Shown here in pieces: positions 53,930 to 64,000 of a DNA stretch of 64,000 bases. The notes beneath the pieces were generated by a model. It had not been told where the DNA came from. It did not search any database and worked only from the letters and a program-made list of their open reading frames with translations. The stretch lies in the NCBI GenBank assembly GCA_028554795.2, contig CM068828.1:10727814-10791813 (forward strand), given 5' to 3'. A program made the position numbers and the translations under genes. The stretch is from Sinohyriopsis cumingii (lineage: Eukaryota > Mollusca > Bivalvia > Unionida > Unionidae). How positions within the stretch are numbered: position 1 is the first letter of the stretch; every line of letters starts with the position of its first letter.

Positions 53930-54113
53930 TCACTGGGCTCGTCTACTTTTGAAATAACACCCATTTTTTCCATTCTATCCAACTCCTCTTGAACTTTATT
54001 CAATAAAGGGATAGAACTTTTCTTGGAGTAGATAAGGCATAAGGTTTGGCATTTTTGTTCAGAGTTATGTTATAGAACCATTTTGTTTTCCCTAGACCTT
54101 TAAACAAATTTGG

Positions 54114-54890
54114 CTATTTCTTGCGATAATCCCTATCTAAATTTATGGATTTATCGTGACTTTTTCTAGCATTTTGTGAGTTTTTATCTGAGGCATTTAC
54201 TGGGGATATATTTACCTGTTCAGTAATCCTGAGAGCATGAATCACGGGCCTGCCCAAGATTTCCTGATTCAGTCCCTTTACAACAAATATGTCTTGTACA
54301 CTGATCGCATTGTTTGATTCCAGTCCACATGTACATTTTCCGAGCACTTTAAGTTCAGAGTGTCCAGGTCCATACAGTTTTTGATCAGACTTTGATAGTT
54401 TTTGGTCTCCGATTTTTCGTAAATCCCTCTCAGGAATTACAGTCACATCAGATCCAGTATCAATCTTGAATAAAAGTGATGTGTTGTTCAATCTCACACG
54501 CGTTATCCACGGCTGACCCTTCTTTGTGCTAATAGTCCCTAGAAATCCAGGTTCCGCCCTCGATTCTATTGTGCGAACTGCTGATTTTGACAGACAGCAT
54601 TTTGCATAGTGTCCTCTTTTCTTACACTTATGGCATTCTGCTTCTTTTGCTGGACATTGGTCTTGAGAATGATTGACTTTCTTTCGACATCTCATGCATC
54701 CTTTTCTGCTGACATTATTTTGTTGAACATTTGTGATTTTATGTTTCTGTTTCCTATATTTCAGTGAAGACGATTGTACTGCATCCATTTCAGTCATTCG
54801 TTCTCCACTTGCTCGTATCGTTGATTGTTGCTTTTTCACAGCCTCATATAGTCGAGTTCGACTAACGGAAGACAAAAGTTCGATTCGCAT
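54114..54890 (-). pseudogene. Ty3/gypsy nucleocapsid zinc knuckles and aspartic protease
   Basis: A 258-residue frame has two CCHC-like knuckles (CMRCRKKVNHSQDQC with CX2CX5HX4C, then CHKCKKRGHYAKCC with CX2CX4HX4C). A retropepsin active site follows at FKIDTGSDVTVI and an ILGRPVIHAL flap-distal segment. The frame is intact through the protease but is separated from gag and RT by frame breaks. Confidence 0.92.
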
Positions 54891-55092
54891 CTAAGTGCAA
54901 ATTTTCCGACAGTTTGGAATCTCGCAGTCCAACTACAAGTCGATCTCTGATCATTTCATCATGTAGTGGACCGAAATTACATAGATAGCTGTAACAAAAC
55001 TGTCCACTGTTTCTCCCTCTTCCTGTTTTCTTTGATTAAATTTTGCCCTTTCAAAAATTACTTTCCTCTTTGGAATGAAACATCGCACGAAT

Positions 55093-55341
55093 CTATCTGT
55101 CACAGGCTTCGTCTTCTTTTGATCTTCCTGTCAGGTTGAACGAAGACAAAATGTCATCAGCCTCACTTCCCATGGAATAAATCAAGGTACATGTATTTAC
55201 TTGAATTTCTTCCTCTTTTTCACTAAGAGCAGACGCTTGCCGAAAGCGTTCAAAGCGCTGAAACCACTTTTCCCAAGTTTCAGGTCTCGAAAAGTCAAAT
55301 TTGTTCGGATTTGTAAATTGAAATGAAGCCATTTTCAACAC
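55093..55341 (-). pseudogene. Ty3/gypsy gag N-terminal fragment
   Basis: It begins MLKMASFQFTNPNKFDFSRP and EKWFQRFERFRQASALSEK, the usual Ty3/gypsy gag opening (PxxFDFSxPexWxkWxxRFERFR). A break near 55090 separates it from the remainder of gag, which continues towards 54890 in another frame. Confidence 0.88.
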
Positions 55342-55378
55342 TTATAATTTCAATCCTGTGTTTTTACCGCTGCCACCA

Positions 55379-55596
55379 TGTAATGATATTTATTGTTGAA
55401 GAATAACTGCAGAAGGTGTTCTATACTATTTATTAAACTGCCCTGAGAGCATATTTCCCATGGAACTTAAACCCTAGTGAATGTATAACATAAACCAGCT
55501 GTTGGTGTGTATCAGTTCTAGTCCAGTGTGGAATACCTGATTACTTTTACTGTCAAGTGATATTTCAAAGCTAATTACATTAAGGCTTACACTACA
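55379..55596 (-). repeat. 5' LTR of the Ty3/gypsy element (218 bp)
   Basis: On the minus strand it runs from TGTAGTGTAAGCC to ATATCATTACA, with TG...CA termini. It contains an AATAAATA-like motif and is followed by a candidate primer-binding site starting TGG. Confidence 0.88.
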
Positions 55597-58500
55597 GATG
55601 GTAGAGGTCATCGTTTGGATCTAAGTCATTCATTACTCCGTCAACGATTGTAGCTGCTGAAGTATACTTATACTGTGTCAATACCCTCTTCCCTATCGAA
55701 TATGTGAAAGAATATGTAATAGTTATAAATAAATAAAACGTAAAGCGGAACGTTATCTTTTAATGAAAGTGTATCTCGTAGATTACTGATGACTTTCAGT
55801 GACTTATCTTTAGACTAATATAAATCGACAGAGGCAGGGTAATTAGCGATTGGATATTATGAAATTACTAAGGTTTTGTGGACATTCAACTAACTTCCCG
55901 TATCAACTTGACATTCGCGACTATTCCCGATATCGGTGCTATGCACATACCGATAAGTCCTCTCTCGAAACAATCAACACGTAGTATTATGGTGGCAGGG
56001 CACCGCAACATTTTAGAGCGGAGAGCGCACCACCAGTATGTTACTCATGCTCTTTCACAAGAAAGATTTTTACAAAAAATCAAATGTGTAAATATCATGG
56101 CTAACAGCACCACAACTACTACTATTATGACCAGTAATGATGCTGGCACCATGGCTATAACCAATATTACTATTAACCTTTATAATGTATGACTATCTAT
56201 CAGCCTCCAAAAGTTTTGGGCTAGACATCTTTGAACCAGTAAGAACGATCTGAAAGTCTGGTAGACATACATGATTTAGTCTGAGCTGTAACGTCGGTTC
56301 CTGTATAAACCTATATATAAAGAGTGAGATTCGATTTCGTGAATAAAGAATAATTCAGTCGAACATTGGATATAATGTGGGTCATATATTGTCACAACCC
56401 CTCTGCAGTATGACGGCTAATACGGCAGAAAGGTGGGCATTTAAATTTTGAATGACTCACGTGCCCCAGTCAGCAATGCCTATAGCCTAAATACATGAAA
56501 AACTAAAAACTTTAATCAATTTCTGGATATAAATCTTTCAATTACACTCATAAATTAATACATTAATTTGACCTGTTAATCAATGCCTTCGTTGTTACAT
56601 TACATGAGAGTTAACGTCAATGTGAGAGAGTCTCCTTCCAGTGGGTAGTCCTTTGTACTCTTCTGTATTCGTTCTTCTCCTATTCTCCCTTCTCATTCCC
56701 TCCTGCCGTCTTCTTGTGCCTCTCCTTTCACTATTCTTCCTCTCCTGCACTTTTCCTGTGCTACTCCTTTTACTTCCTCCTTCCGCATCCCTTCTGTACT
56801 ATTCTCGTTCTTCCTCCTACCCTCTCTTGAGAGTTTAGTGCCGTCTCTTACATGTACCCTGGGAGCTTCCTGTAAAAAAAATATAAGGGACATACATCCG
56901 GTTCTCCGTATACTCATCTCGTAATATACCACTCTCTCACTGACTCCTCATCAGAAAAATGGCGAACACTTTACCAGGCCCTTTTCACACACAAACGCCT
57001 CTCTCTTCATATACGCCATGTCCTTACGTACAAATATTACTTGACGAAGTTTCGCAATAAACGCACACACACCGTCTAAATGTTACATTCCGACACAGCC
57101 ATCTACCGTTGTTACAGTAATCATTCACATTGCCTGTATCCTGCGAATAATAGAATGATGCACAGAAAAACGTAACCACACATGCATACAAATTCACTCT
57201 GTCTACCTCACATAATTCTAGACTACATAATGATAAATGCAAACGCAATTACATTTGTAATAGATTTAACTATACACTATGAGGTAATATTCTCTAATAA
57301 TTCAATGATATGTTATGTTCCATGTCTTAATTAAATAGCTATACGTTATAATACACAATTTAACAAACTCCTATTTACACGAATCAACACATGGCTGAGA
57401 TATTTCCTACCTGTAGAAGCATTCCATTTGCTTCCCAGTTCAGTTCCTCTTTTCCTTTTTACGAGTGCCGCGCTCGGGGTGGTCTTTTCCTCAATAATAC
57501 TTTTTTTGATAATTCCTTTCTCTAAAATTCAGAAAACCACAGATTAATTTTACACAGGTAATAGCTAGATGTTTCATTGTCCCCTTGATTGTCTGAGACA
57601 TTAGCTCCTCCTACTGATAGGTGTTTGCATTTCCCTAATTCAGACTGGCTGGTACGCCTAGTTTGATGTTCGCGGTCCTTGCCACAAACCCTTTCACAGG
57701 TACTTGTGAACGCAAAAATCTGGCCTTCTCAGCGACAGAAAGAGATTAATCCCTTTGAAGTGACCAGCCGGCTCAACCGTCTAATTACCTAATAAACACA
57801 GCTGGATATCTGTTGTTGGTCTCACGTCTTTATTTGACTGCCAGAAACCCTTAATCTTTTATGGCTGTGGGTGCTCTCCCTTGTTTGATCTTTTCAGACC
57901 AGTTAAGGGAGGCCCCCTGCCCTACTGATATAGTTGTCTAATGGTTTTACTTTATGAGTTGGTGTTATATTGGTATTTTTTTTAAAGTTTTTATATTGTA
58001 TTATTAGTATTATTATAGTCAAGGTTTTTAAATATTTTTTAAAAATATTAATATTTTGAGAAATGTAGAGTTTATTCAGGATCTTCTAGCTCTTCGTCAA
58101 ATTTCTGTTGGTAGTACTTTTTGTTCAATTACTTTCTTCTTCTAGCTCTCATTTTTTGTGTTGTCTTTTAGTTTATTTTTCTTCCTCCAGTTTTGTCGTT
58201 TCATCTGCGCCTTGTTGCTGAATTGGGCCATTGCATTGTTGCTCTTGTTGTTGTTGATGTTTTTCTTTCTGCACTTTTCTTCTTTTGGTTAACTTGTTTA
58301 TGTATTATTTGTATTATTATGCATTTTTATCTTTCAATACTTACACCATACTTGTGCAAAGTTCCCAAACGTGTAGTTTTAGTCCTGTATCAAAATTCTG
58401 TGGACTTACATGCAGTTTGTTTCGTTCGTCCCATGGCAAGGGTTAGGATGAAATAGGAAGACTTTCCTGTATCCAGCAAGCAAAAGTTAAAATTACACCC

Positions 58501-58863
58501 GTAAAGATGGAAAAATTATATTTCCTCATATATATAGTATGTCTTTCTCCATGTCTCTATATAGTCAATCCTAATGTAATTTTATTAATTTCTCAACCCC
58601 ATACCATTTTAATTGAATTTATTGAACGATGCAAGATAAATTGGTGACGGAAATTTACATTACTAATTAATCAAATTCTCAAAGTTCGTAAACTTATTCT
58701 TATTCTTAGAAGGAAGTATATATGTTAATGGAAGTGTCTTTGTTCAAGGAATGTGTCACTTCTAGTATTAATCTTGAGAAACAATATTTCCTTGGTTACC
58801 TAATGTGAAAACGCTGCACATTTATTACGAATTGGTTTATTACGTTAAGATCTATTAAATTAA
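55597..58863. other. Intergenic, no gene recognised
   Basis: About 3.3 kb with a pyrimidine-rich stretch at 56640-56830 but no protein similarity, SINE or array that I can name. Confidence 0.5.
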
Positions 58864-58922
58864 GTTGAAATAGAAAGACATACATCTTACTGGCTGAAAT
58901 AGAAAGACATACATCTTACTGG
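58864..58922 (+). repeat. 28-bp direct duplication
   Basis: TGAAATAGAAAGACATACATCTTACTGG occurs twice (stated as 28 bases: TGAAATAGAAAGACATACAT plus CTTACTGG), back to back. Confidence 0.95.
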
Positions 58923-59187
58923 TCGATTGGCATGTCAGAATCACTGACACCGATACTGATGCCAGCCTTCGTTACCTCGTCCAGACGGTCACTATGTAGA
59001 ATGTCATGGATATCATGTCTTCCAGTAAAGTACGTCCTATCTTATGTTGGTAAAATGTACACAACATTGTCGTGACCATCGTCTGGACAAATCTGTGGTG
59101 GAAGAAAGTTGGGGGCAGTCCTTGCAACTCAGCGTCTCATCATCACGACATAACTGCCTATACACTGTTTATGGTATGCCTATACAC

Positions 59188-59495
59188 CAGGGGTGCACAA
59201 ACCCTCGACCGCGGGCCGGCAAACGTGTTCTGTCCGGCCTTCGCGGCTAATTAAAACAACACAGAAATCTGGACCGTGAACAGTAATTATATTAAAGAAA
59301 TTAGAAATCCATTGGGCTATTAACAAATTTGTGACCTATACCAACCTGACAGAGCTTAAGTCTAACTAATTTATTAACGTTAATTTCGTTTGCCAAGCCG
59401 CTGTTTGATAGAAAATGTAGTGTCGTGTTTGCGGCCCTCGAGTGGTCTTGGAAAATGCAATCTGGCCCGTGGCCGGAAATGGTTGTGCACCCCTA
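59188..59495. mobile_element. Non-autonomous hAT-type element (308 bp)
   Basis: Terminal inverted repeats CAGGGGTGCACAAACC and GGTTGTGCACCCCTA bound a CG-rich interior with no coding. The 8-bp flanks CTATACAC (59180-59187) and TTATACAC (59496-59503) are a target duplication with one mismatch, the length typical of hAT. It inserted into the second unit of a 22-bp duplicated site (TATACACTGTTTATGGTATG). Confidence 0.9.
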
Positions 59496-59579
59496 TTATA
59501 CACTGTTTATGGTATGTCTAAGAAGAAAACCAATATCAGTAGTAGTAGTGGCAGTAGTAATGTTAAGATTGTTTCAACA

Positions 59580-59682
59580 ATCACCAGCACTTCTTCTACT
59601 ACTACTACTACCACCACCAATAACAACAACATCAACAACAGTAATAATAATAATAAGAAGAAGAAGAAGAAGAAGAAGATTA
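59580..59682 (+). repeat. Trinucleotide microsatellites (ACT, ACC, AAC, AAT, AAG)
   Basis: Consecutive runs of different trinucleotides over about 100 bp. Confidence 0.93.
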
Positions 59683-59931
59683 AACTGTCTTGCGTGTACG
59701 ATGATGACACTTTTTGCAAGCATAACATTGTTGAACATGCTGACGTGGTCACTCTCAGAAAACAAAAAATAAACGCAGTTGTCCACTTCTTGAGTGTATA
59801 TGCTTGTGTGCACTTTATTGTCTATTTCTTACAACACTTTATTTCTAAAACTAACTTAACTATTTATGTTTGCATAAAATTTTCTTGTCAGACGTTGTTT
59901 GCACGGGTGCACTCTAAATGTGGCTTCCTTT

Positions 59932-59937
<6 letters not shown>

Positions 59938-59988
<51 letters not shown>
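59938..59988 (+). repeat. (TA)n microsatellite
   Basis: About 25 TA units abutting the (AAT)n tail of the LINE at 59988. Confidence 0.97.
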
Positions 59989-60029
<41 letters not shown>

Positions 60030-61162
60030 GACTTTGTATAGCGCTTAATCTTTAGAAGCTCTAAGCGCTTTACAACATTAGACAACACCTCACCTATAAC
60101 ATAAAAAACATATATAATGATATTACAACAAAAAAAACCACCATGAAATTAAAAAACAAAAAAAATGCTGAAAATATTTAAGGTAGGAAACATTATTAGG
60201 TCTTTAGTTTGTTCTTGTAGTCGAAATAAGTGAGTTTTAAGAGCACTCTTGAATGAGATCACTGTGTCTTTGTGTCTAAGTTCAGTGGGCAATTCATTAC
60301 ACGTTGCTGGACCCTGGTATGCAAAATAACGTTGTCCATATGACTTCGTTTTCGTAGTGGGAATAATGAGTATACGATTGTCAGAAGATGAGCGTAAGTA
60401 TCTTGCCGGTGTATACACATGGGTGATGTCAGATAGGTGTGTTGGACTGGAGTCCGTCAGTGAAACTTAGCACAGAGAACAAATTTTGTGTTTGATTCTG
60501 GATCGAATGGATGGCCATTGTAGGGTACAGAGCAGGGTGGGTGTGTGCTCTGATCGTGGTGCACCAAGGATGATCCGAGCATCTGGTTTTTTTTTAATTT
60601 TTGAAGTTTCTGAAGTAGATATTGAGCTGAAACAGACAGAACTGAGTTACAATAGTCTAGTCTTGAAAGTACTAATGAACACACAGGTGTTTTATGGCAT
60701 CAACAGAAAGATATTTGCGAATGGAGCTGATGCGTCTCAGCTCAAGATATATAGCCTTGCATATGTTCATGACATGTTGGTGCAATGTGAGAGTACTGTC
60801 TAGAGTGACACCTAGGTTTCTTACTGACTGAATTTAATGTTGGTGTTACTGATATTTATTGTTTGAGGTAAAGGATGTGACTGAGAAAGTCTTTGTGTTG
60901 TGAACTGAATAGCCTCAGTTTTATCATCATTCATCTGCAGCTTGTTAAATGTCATCCATGATGTCACATCAGAAATGCACCTCTGTACACCTTGGATGGT
61001 AGCATCAACGTCAGTTGGGTGGCTAGATTTGTATATTTGGGTATCGTCAGCGTACAATTGGTGAGACACTGGATGATGATCTATAATACTTGAGAGCGAC
61101 TGAGTGTATAGATTGAAGAGAACAGGTCCAAAAACAGACCCCTGTGGAACACCACAGTAGTA
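59988..61162 (-). mobile_element. CR1/L2-like LINE, copy 3, 5'-truncated
   Basis: It has the same 3' end as copies 1 and 2 ((AAT)n then GAGGACTTTGTATAGCGC on the plus strand). Frames 60149-60418, 60457-60684 and 60821-61069 together cover the C-terminal domain and the RT catalytic YADDTQIY box. Homology stops just 5' of the GVPQGSVFGP-like segment (CCTGTGGAACACCACAG at about 61142-61158). Confidence 0.93.
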
Positions 61163-61179
61163 AGGTGGGACGGTCTAGA

Positions 61180-61425
61180 AACTAGGGGAGTTCCATGTTA
61201 AAAAGGCAATATCCACTCTGGGGACTACGTAAATTTAACATGGGAAGCAATATCCACTCTGGGGACTATATAAATTTAACATGGGAAAAAAAAGGCATCC
61301 ACTCTGGGGACAAGGGAATTTAACGTGGGAGAAAAGAAATATCCATTCTAGGGACAAAGGCAATTGAAACATGGGAGAAAAAAAAAGCAATTCTAGGGAC
61401 AAGGGAAAATTAACATTGGATTTTT
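61180..61425 (+). repeat. About 41-bp irregular minisatellite, block 1
   Basis: The unit is CAATATCCACTCTGGGGACT then A(N)n and AATTTAACATGGGAA. It shares the AATTTAACATGGGAA core with block 2 at 61800. Confidence 0.88.
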
Positions 61426-61799
61426 TATTTTTTTAAAAATTAAAAAAATAAAAAATAAAAAAGGGGTAGGTAATGGAAAGTCAATCTCTTTTCAAGAGAC
61501 GTGGGTGGCCCTGAAAAGGGCCTTTGGATTTATGTTAATATGCCCTTAACATAAAGGGCATCTGCGGCATCTTCTTGTCCTCAAGCTGCGTCTTAGTGTA
61601 GGGCCATAAATCAGAGTCCTCTTGAGGCAACCTTGTCTTTCCACATAGACTCTTCGTATCCACAGACTGGTGTCTGACTTGTGGACAACTGTCCACTTGG
61701 ATCGGACATACATTAGCATGTCCGTCCTAAACATCATTGAAGACACAAGGGTGGATGATTCGACAGTAGTATATAGGGACACCCTGGCGTCAGTGGGAC
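61426..61799. other. Insert between minisatellite blocks
   Basis: It starts with an A/T palindrome near 61420-61460 (TTTTTTATTTTTTT / AAAAAAATAAAAAA), followed by about 330 bp of unique sequence with an 89-codon minus-strand frame (61546-61815) of no recognised family. Confidence 0.55.
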
Positions 61800-62180
61800 T
61801 TATCATTAAAAACACCCCTGGGACACTCTAGCATCAATGGAAATTTAACATGGGAAAAAATCGTGGGACACTCTAGCGTCAAGGGAAATTTAACATGGGA
61901 ATAAATCATGGGTCTGTCTCGCGTCAAGGGGAATTTAACATGGGAATAAATCGTGGGACTGTCTAGCGTCAAGGGGAATTTAACATGGGAATAAATCGTG
62001 GGACTGTCTAGCATCAAGGGGAATTTAACATGGGAATAAATCGTGGAACTGTCTAGCATCAAGGGGAATTTAACATGGGAATAAATCGTGGGACTGTCTA
62101 GCGTCAAGGGGAATTTAACATATGGAAATTGAACATGGTGGGTCTGTATAGCGTCAAGGGCAATTGAACATGGTGGGACT
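61800..62180 (+). repeat. 45-bp minisatellite, about 8 units
   Basis: The unit is GGAATTTAACATGGGAATAA then ATCGTGGGACTGTCTAGCGTCAAGG. Confidence 0.95.
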
Positions 62181-62470
62181 GTCTAGGGACAATGATGGTA
62201 GAGGGGCAAACACAACAGAGACAGAGACATGCATACACTAGCACAAGCGTGAGATTTATATATAAAGCATTACCAAGACCTGAAATCTTGCTGGGGTGTT
62301 CAAAAATTTGCATAATTGTAATGATGCTATAAATAGCTATAATCAAGGAAATGCTCAACGACAAAATGGATGTGACTAAAAGTAACGCTAAAATGACGAA
62401 ATTGTCCCAGAATTTAAAGGAAAATAAACATATCCCCGAAAATTAAGTTACAATGGTTTAGACTAAAATG
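62181..62470. other. Spacer, nothing recognised
   Basis: About 290 bp between the 45-bp array and the terminal tandem block. Confidence 0.45.
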
Positions 62471-63441
62471 GATAAAATTAGTAACTACTTACAATATCAA
62501 CTTGTGTGACGATCGTGGATAAACACCCATGTATCTATTTATAGCCATAATCAGCTAAAATTCCTATGAAATCTCACTATCTATTTATAACTACAACTTG
62601 TGGGTTATTCCTTTGGAAAACCCCACTATCTTTTTATAGCCTCAGCTTGAGTGACATTCCTGGTTATGAACTCTAGTACATATGTATAGCTACAACCTGT
62701 GGAAAACCCCAAGTCCATATTTATAGTCTCAAAATTTCCAGCGTCAGTGACGTCACTGTACTGAACACTAGGAGATAAATGTCAACAGTGTTGCAAGTGG
62801 CTGACCTGAATACGCGCTACTGTAGGTAGGTAGGTAGAATGTATTTGATAGGGATAAAGGGAGTTTTATAGGGACAAACAGAGACCAATGCACACACACA
62901 CACACACAACGTACGCGCGCAGACATACTCACACACACACACACACTCACACACACACTATAAAATAGATAAAATTAGTAACTACTTACAAAATCAACTT
63001 GTGTGACGATCGTGGATACACACCCATGTATTTATTTATAATCAGCTGAAATTCCTATGAAATTCCACTATCTATTTATAGCTCCAACTTGTGGGTTATT
63101 CCTTTGGAAAACCCCACTATCTTTTTATAGCCTCAGCTTGAGTGACGTTCCTGTTTATGAACTCTAGTACATATGTATAGCTACAACCTGTGGAAATCCC
63201 CAAGTCCATATTTATGTCTCAAAATTTCCAGCGTCATTGACGTCACTGTACTGGACACTAGGGGATAAGTGTCAACAGTGTTGCAAGTGGCTGACCTGAA
63301 TACGCGCTACTGTAGGTAGGTAGGTAGAATGTATTTGATAGGGATAAAGGGAGTTTTATAGGGACAAACAGAGACCAATAGACACACACACGCAAACACA
63401 CAAACACACGCACACACACACAACGTACGCGCACAGACATA

Positions 63442-63473
<32 letters not shown>

Positions 63474-64000
63474 CACTATAAAATAGATAAAATTAGTAAC
63501 TACTTACAAAATCAACTTGTGTGACGATCGTGGATACACACCCATGTATCTATTTATAGCTATAATCAGCTGAAATTCCTATGAAATTCCACTATCTATT
63601 TATAGCTCCAACTTGTCGGTTATTCCTTTGGAAAATCCCACTATCTTTTTATAGCCTCAGCTTGAGTGACGTCACTGTACTGAACACTAGGGGATAAGTG
63701 TCAACAGTGTTGCAAGTGGTTGACCTGATGTGACACACACACTATAAAATAGATAAAATTAGTAACTACTTACAATATCAACTTGTGTGACGATCGTGGA
63801 TAAATACCTATGTATCTATAATCAGTGGCTGACCTGAATACGCGCTACTGTAGGTAGGTAGGTAGGTAGGTAGAATGTATTTGATAGAGATAAAGGGAGT
63901 TTTATAGGGACAAACAGAGACCAATGCACACACACACACACACACCACAGAGAGAAGAAGAAAAAACAAACCCAAAATAAACTATTCACACAGGGAAGAG
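62471..64000 (+). repeat. Tandem block of about 0.5-kb units, runs to the right edge
   Basis: Units start at 62471, 62968, 63486 and 63752 (GATAAAATTAGTAACTACTT), giving spacings of 497, 518 and 266 bp; the third unit is shortened. Each long unit has ACGATCGTGG, repeated TATTTATAGC lines, TGACGTCA (62748, 63238, 63667), TAGGTAGGTAGG and (CA)n/(CACA)n tracts. The array probably continues beyond the window. Confidence 0.93.

Larger units (their letters stand above)
52950..55596 (-). mobile_element. Ty3/gypsy LTR retrotransposon, internally deleted
   Basis: On the minus strand the order is LTR (55379-55596), possible primer-binding site starting TGGTGGCAGCGG, gag, zinc knuckles, protease, RT, polypurine tract and a truncated LTR (52950-53019). 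Most of RNase H and all of the integrase are missing: only about 120 bp separate the last RT/RNase H-connection residues from the polypurine tract. The copy is non-autonomous and decayed. Confidence 0.9.

Noticed and set aside
56641..56838. Leucine/serine-rich 65-codon frame as a small membrane protein
   Set aside because: It is a pyrimidine-rich low-complexity tract; no splice or promoter support.
59442..60041. 199-codon Asn/Ile-Tyr-rich frame
   Set aside because: It consists mostly of trinucleotide and TA microsatellites plus LINE tail; no domain.
61546..61815. 89-codon minus-strand frame between minisatellite blocks
   Set aside because: No recognisable domain, overlaps the start of the 45-bp array and lacks neighbouring evidence.
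61790..62107. Minus-strand repeat protein SHVKFPLTLDSPTIY
   Set aside because: 45-bp minisatellite artefact, same reasoning as the other arrays.

Overview
This is a window of animal nuclear DNA: AT-rich, with GT-AG introns, tRNA-derived SINEs, several retrotransposon classes and very abundant minisatellites. The repeat spectrum (SINEs with a conserved central domain, 'AAGGTCACTGTGAC' satellites, DIRS and Polinton-type elements) suggests a lophotrochozoan, most likely a bivalve mollusc. That placement is inference.

The only cellular gene I can reconstruct is alkaline ceramidase 3 (ACER3), on the + strand from 4293 to 37022. It has 11 short coding exons (36 to 111 bp) joined by consistent GT-AG introns. 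Together they encode 269 residues, against 267 in human ACER3, with all known zinc- and calcium-binding residues kept. Its introns are filled with private minisatellites, a nested transposon block in intron 5, and a LINE plus a fold-back element in intron 10.

The left edge (1 to about 1970) holds a decayed piece of a Polinton/adintovirus-like element: a DDE integrase (minus), a zinc-ribbon plus phospholipase A2-like protein (minus), and a divergent packaging ATPase (plus). All three carry frameshifts or stops.

Intron 5 (15733-24044) contains a DIRS-type retrotransposon with inverted terminal repeats. A SINE fragment lies inside it, and a CR1/L2-like LINE has split its right inverted repeat.

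Downstream of ACER3 (37023 to the end) no cellular gene is recognisable. The region has minisatellites with 33-58 bp periods, a dispersed family of palindromic TIR elements, a decayed LINE, and an internally deleted Ty3/gypsy element with LTRs and polypurine tract (minus). It also has a non-autonomous hAT element with an 8-bp target duplication, a third LINE copy, and a terminal block of about 0.5-kb tandem units, each carrying TGACGTCA.

All reading was by eye. Exon boundaries come from splice motifs, phase and family knowledge; repeat edges are approximate to a few bases or tens of bases.
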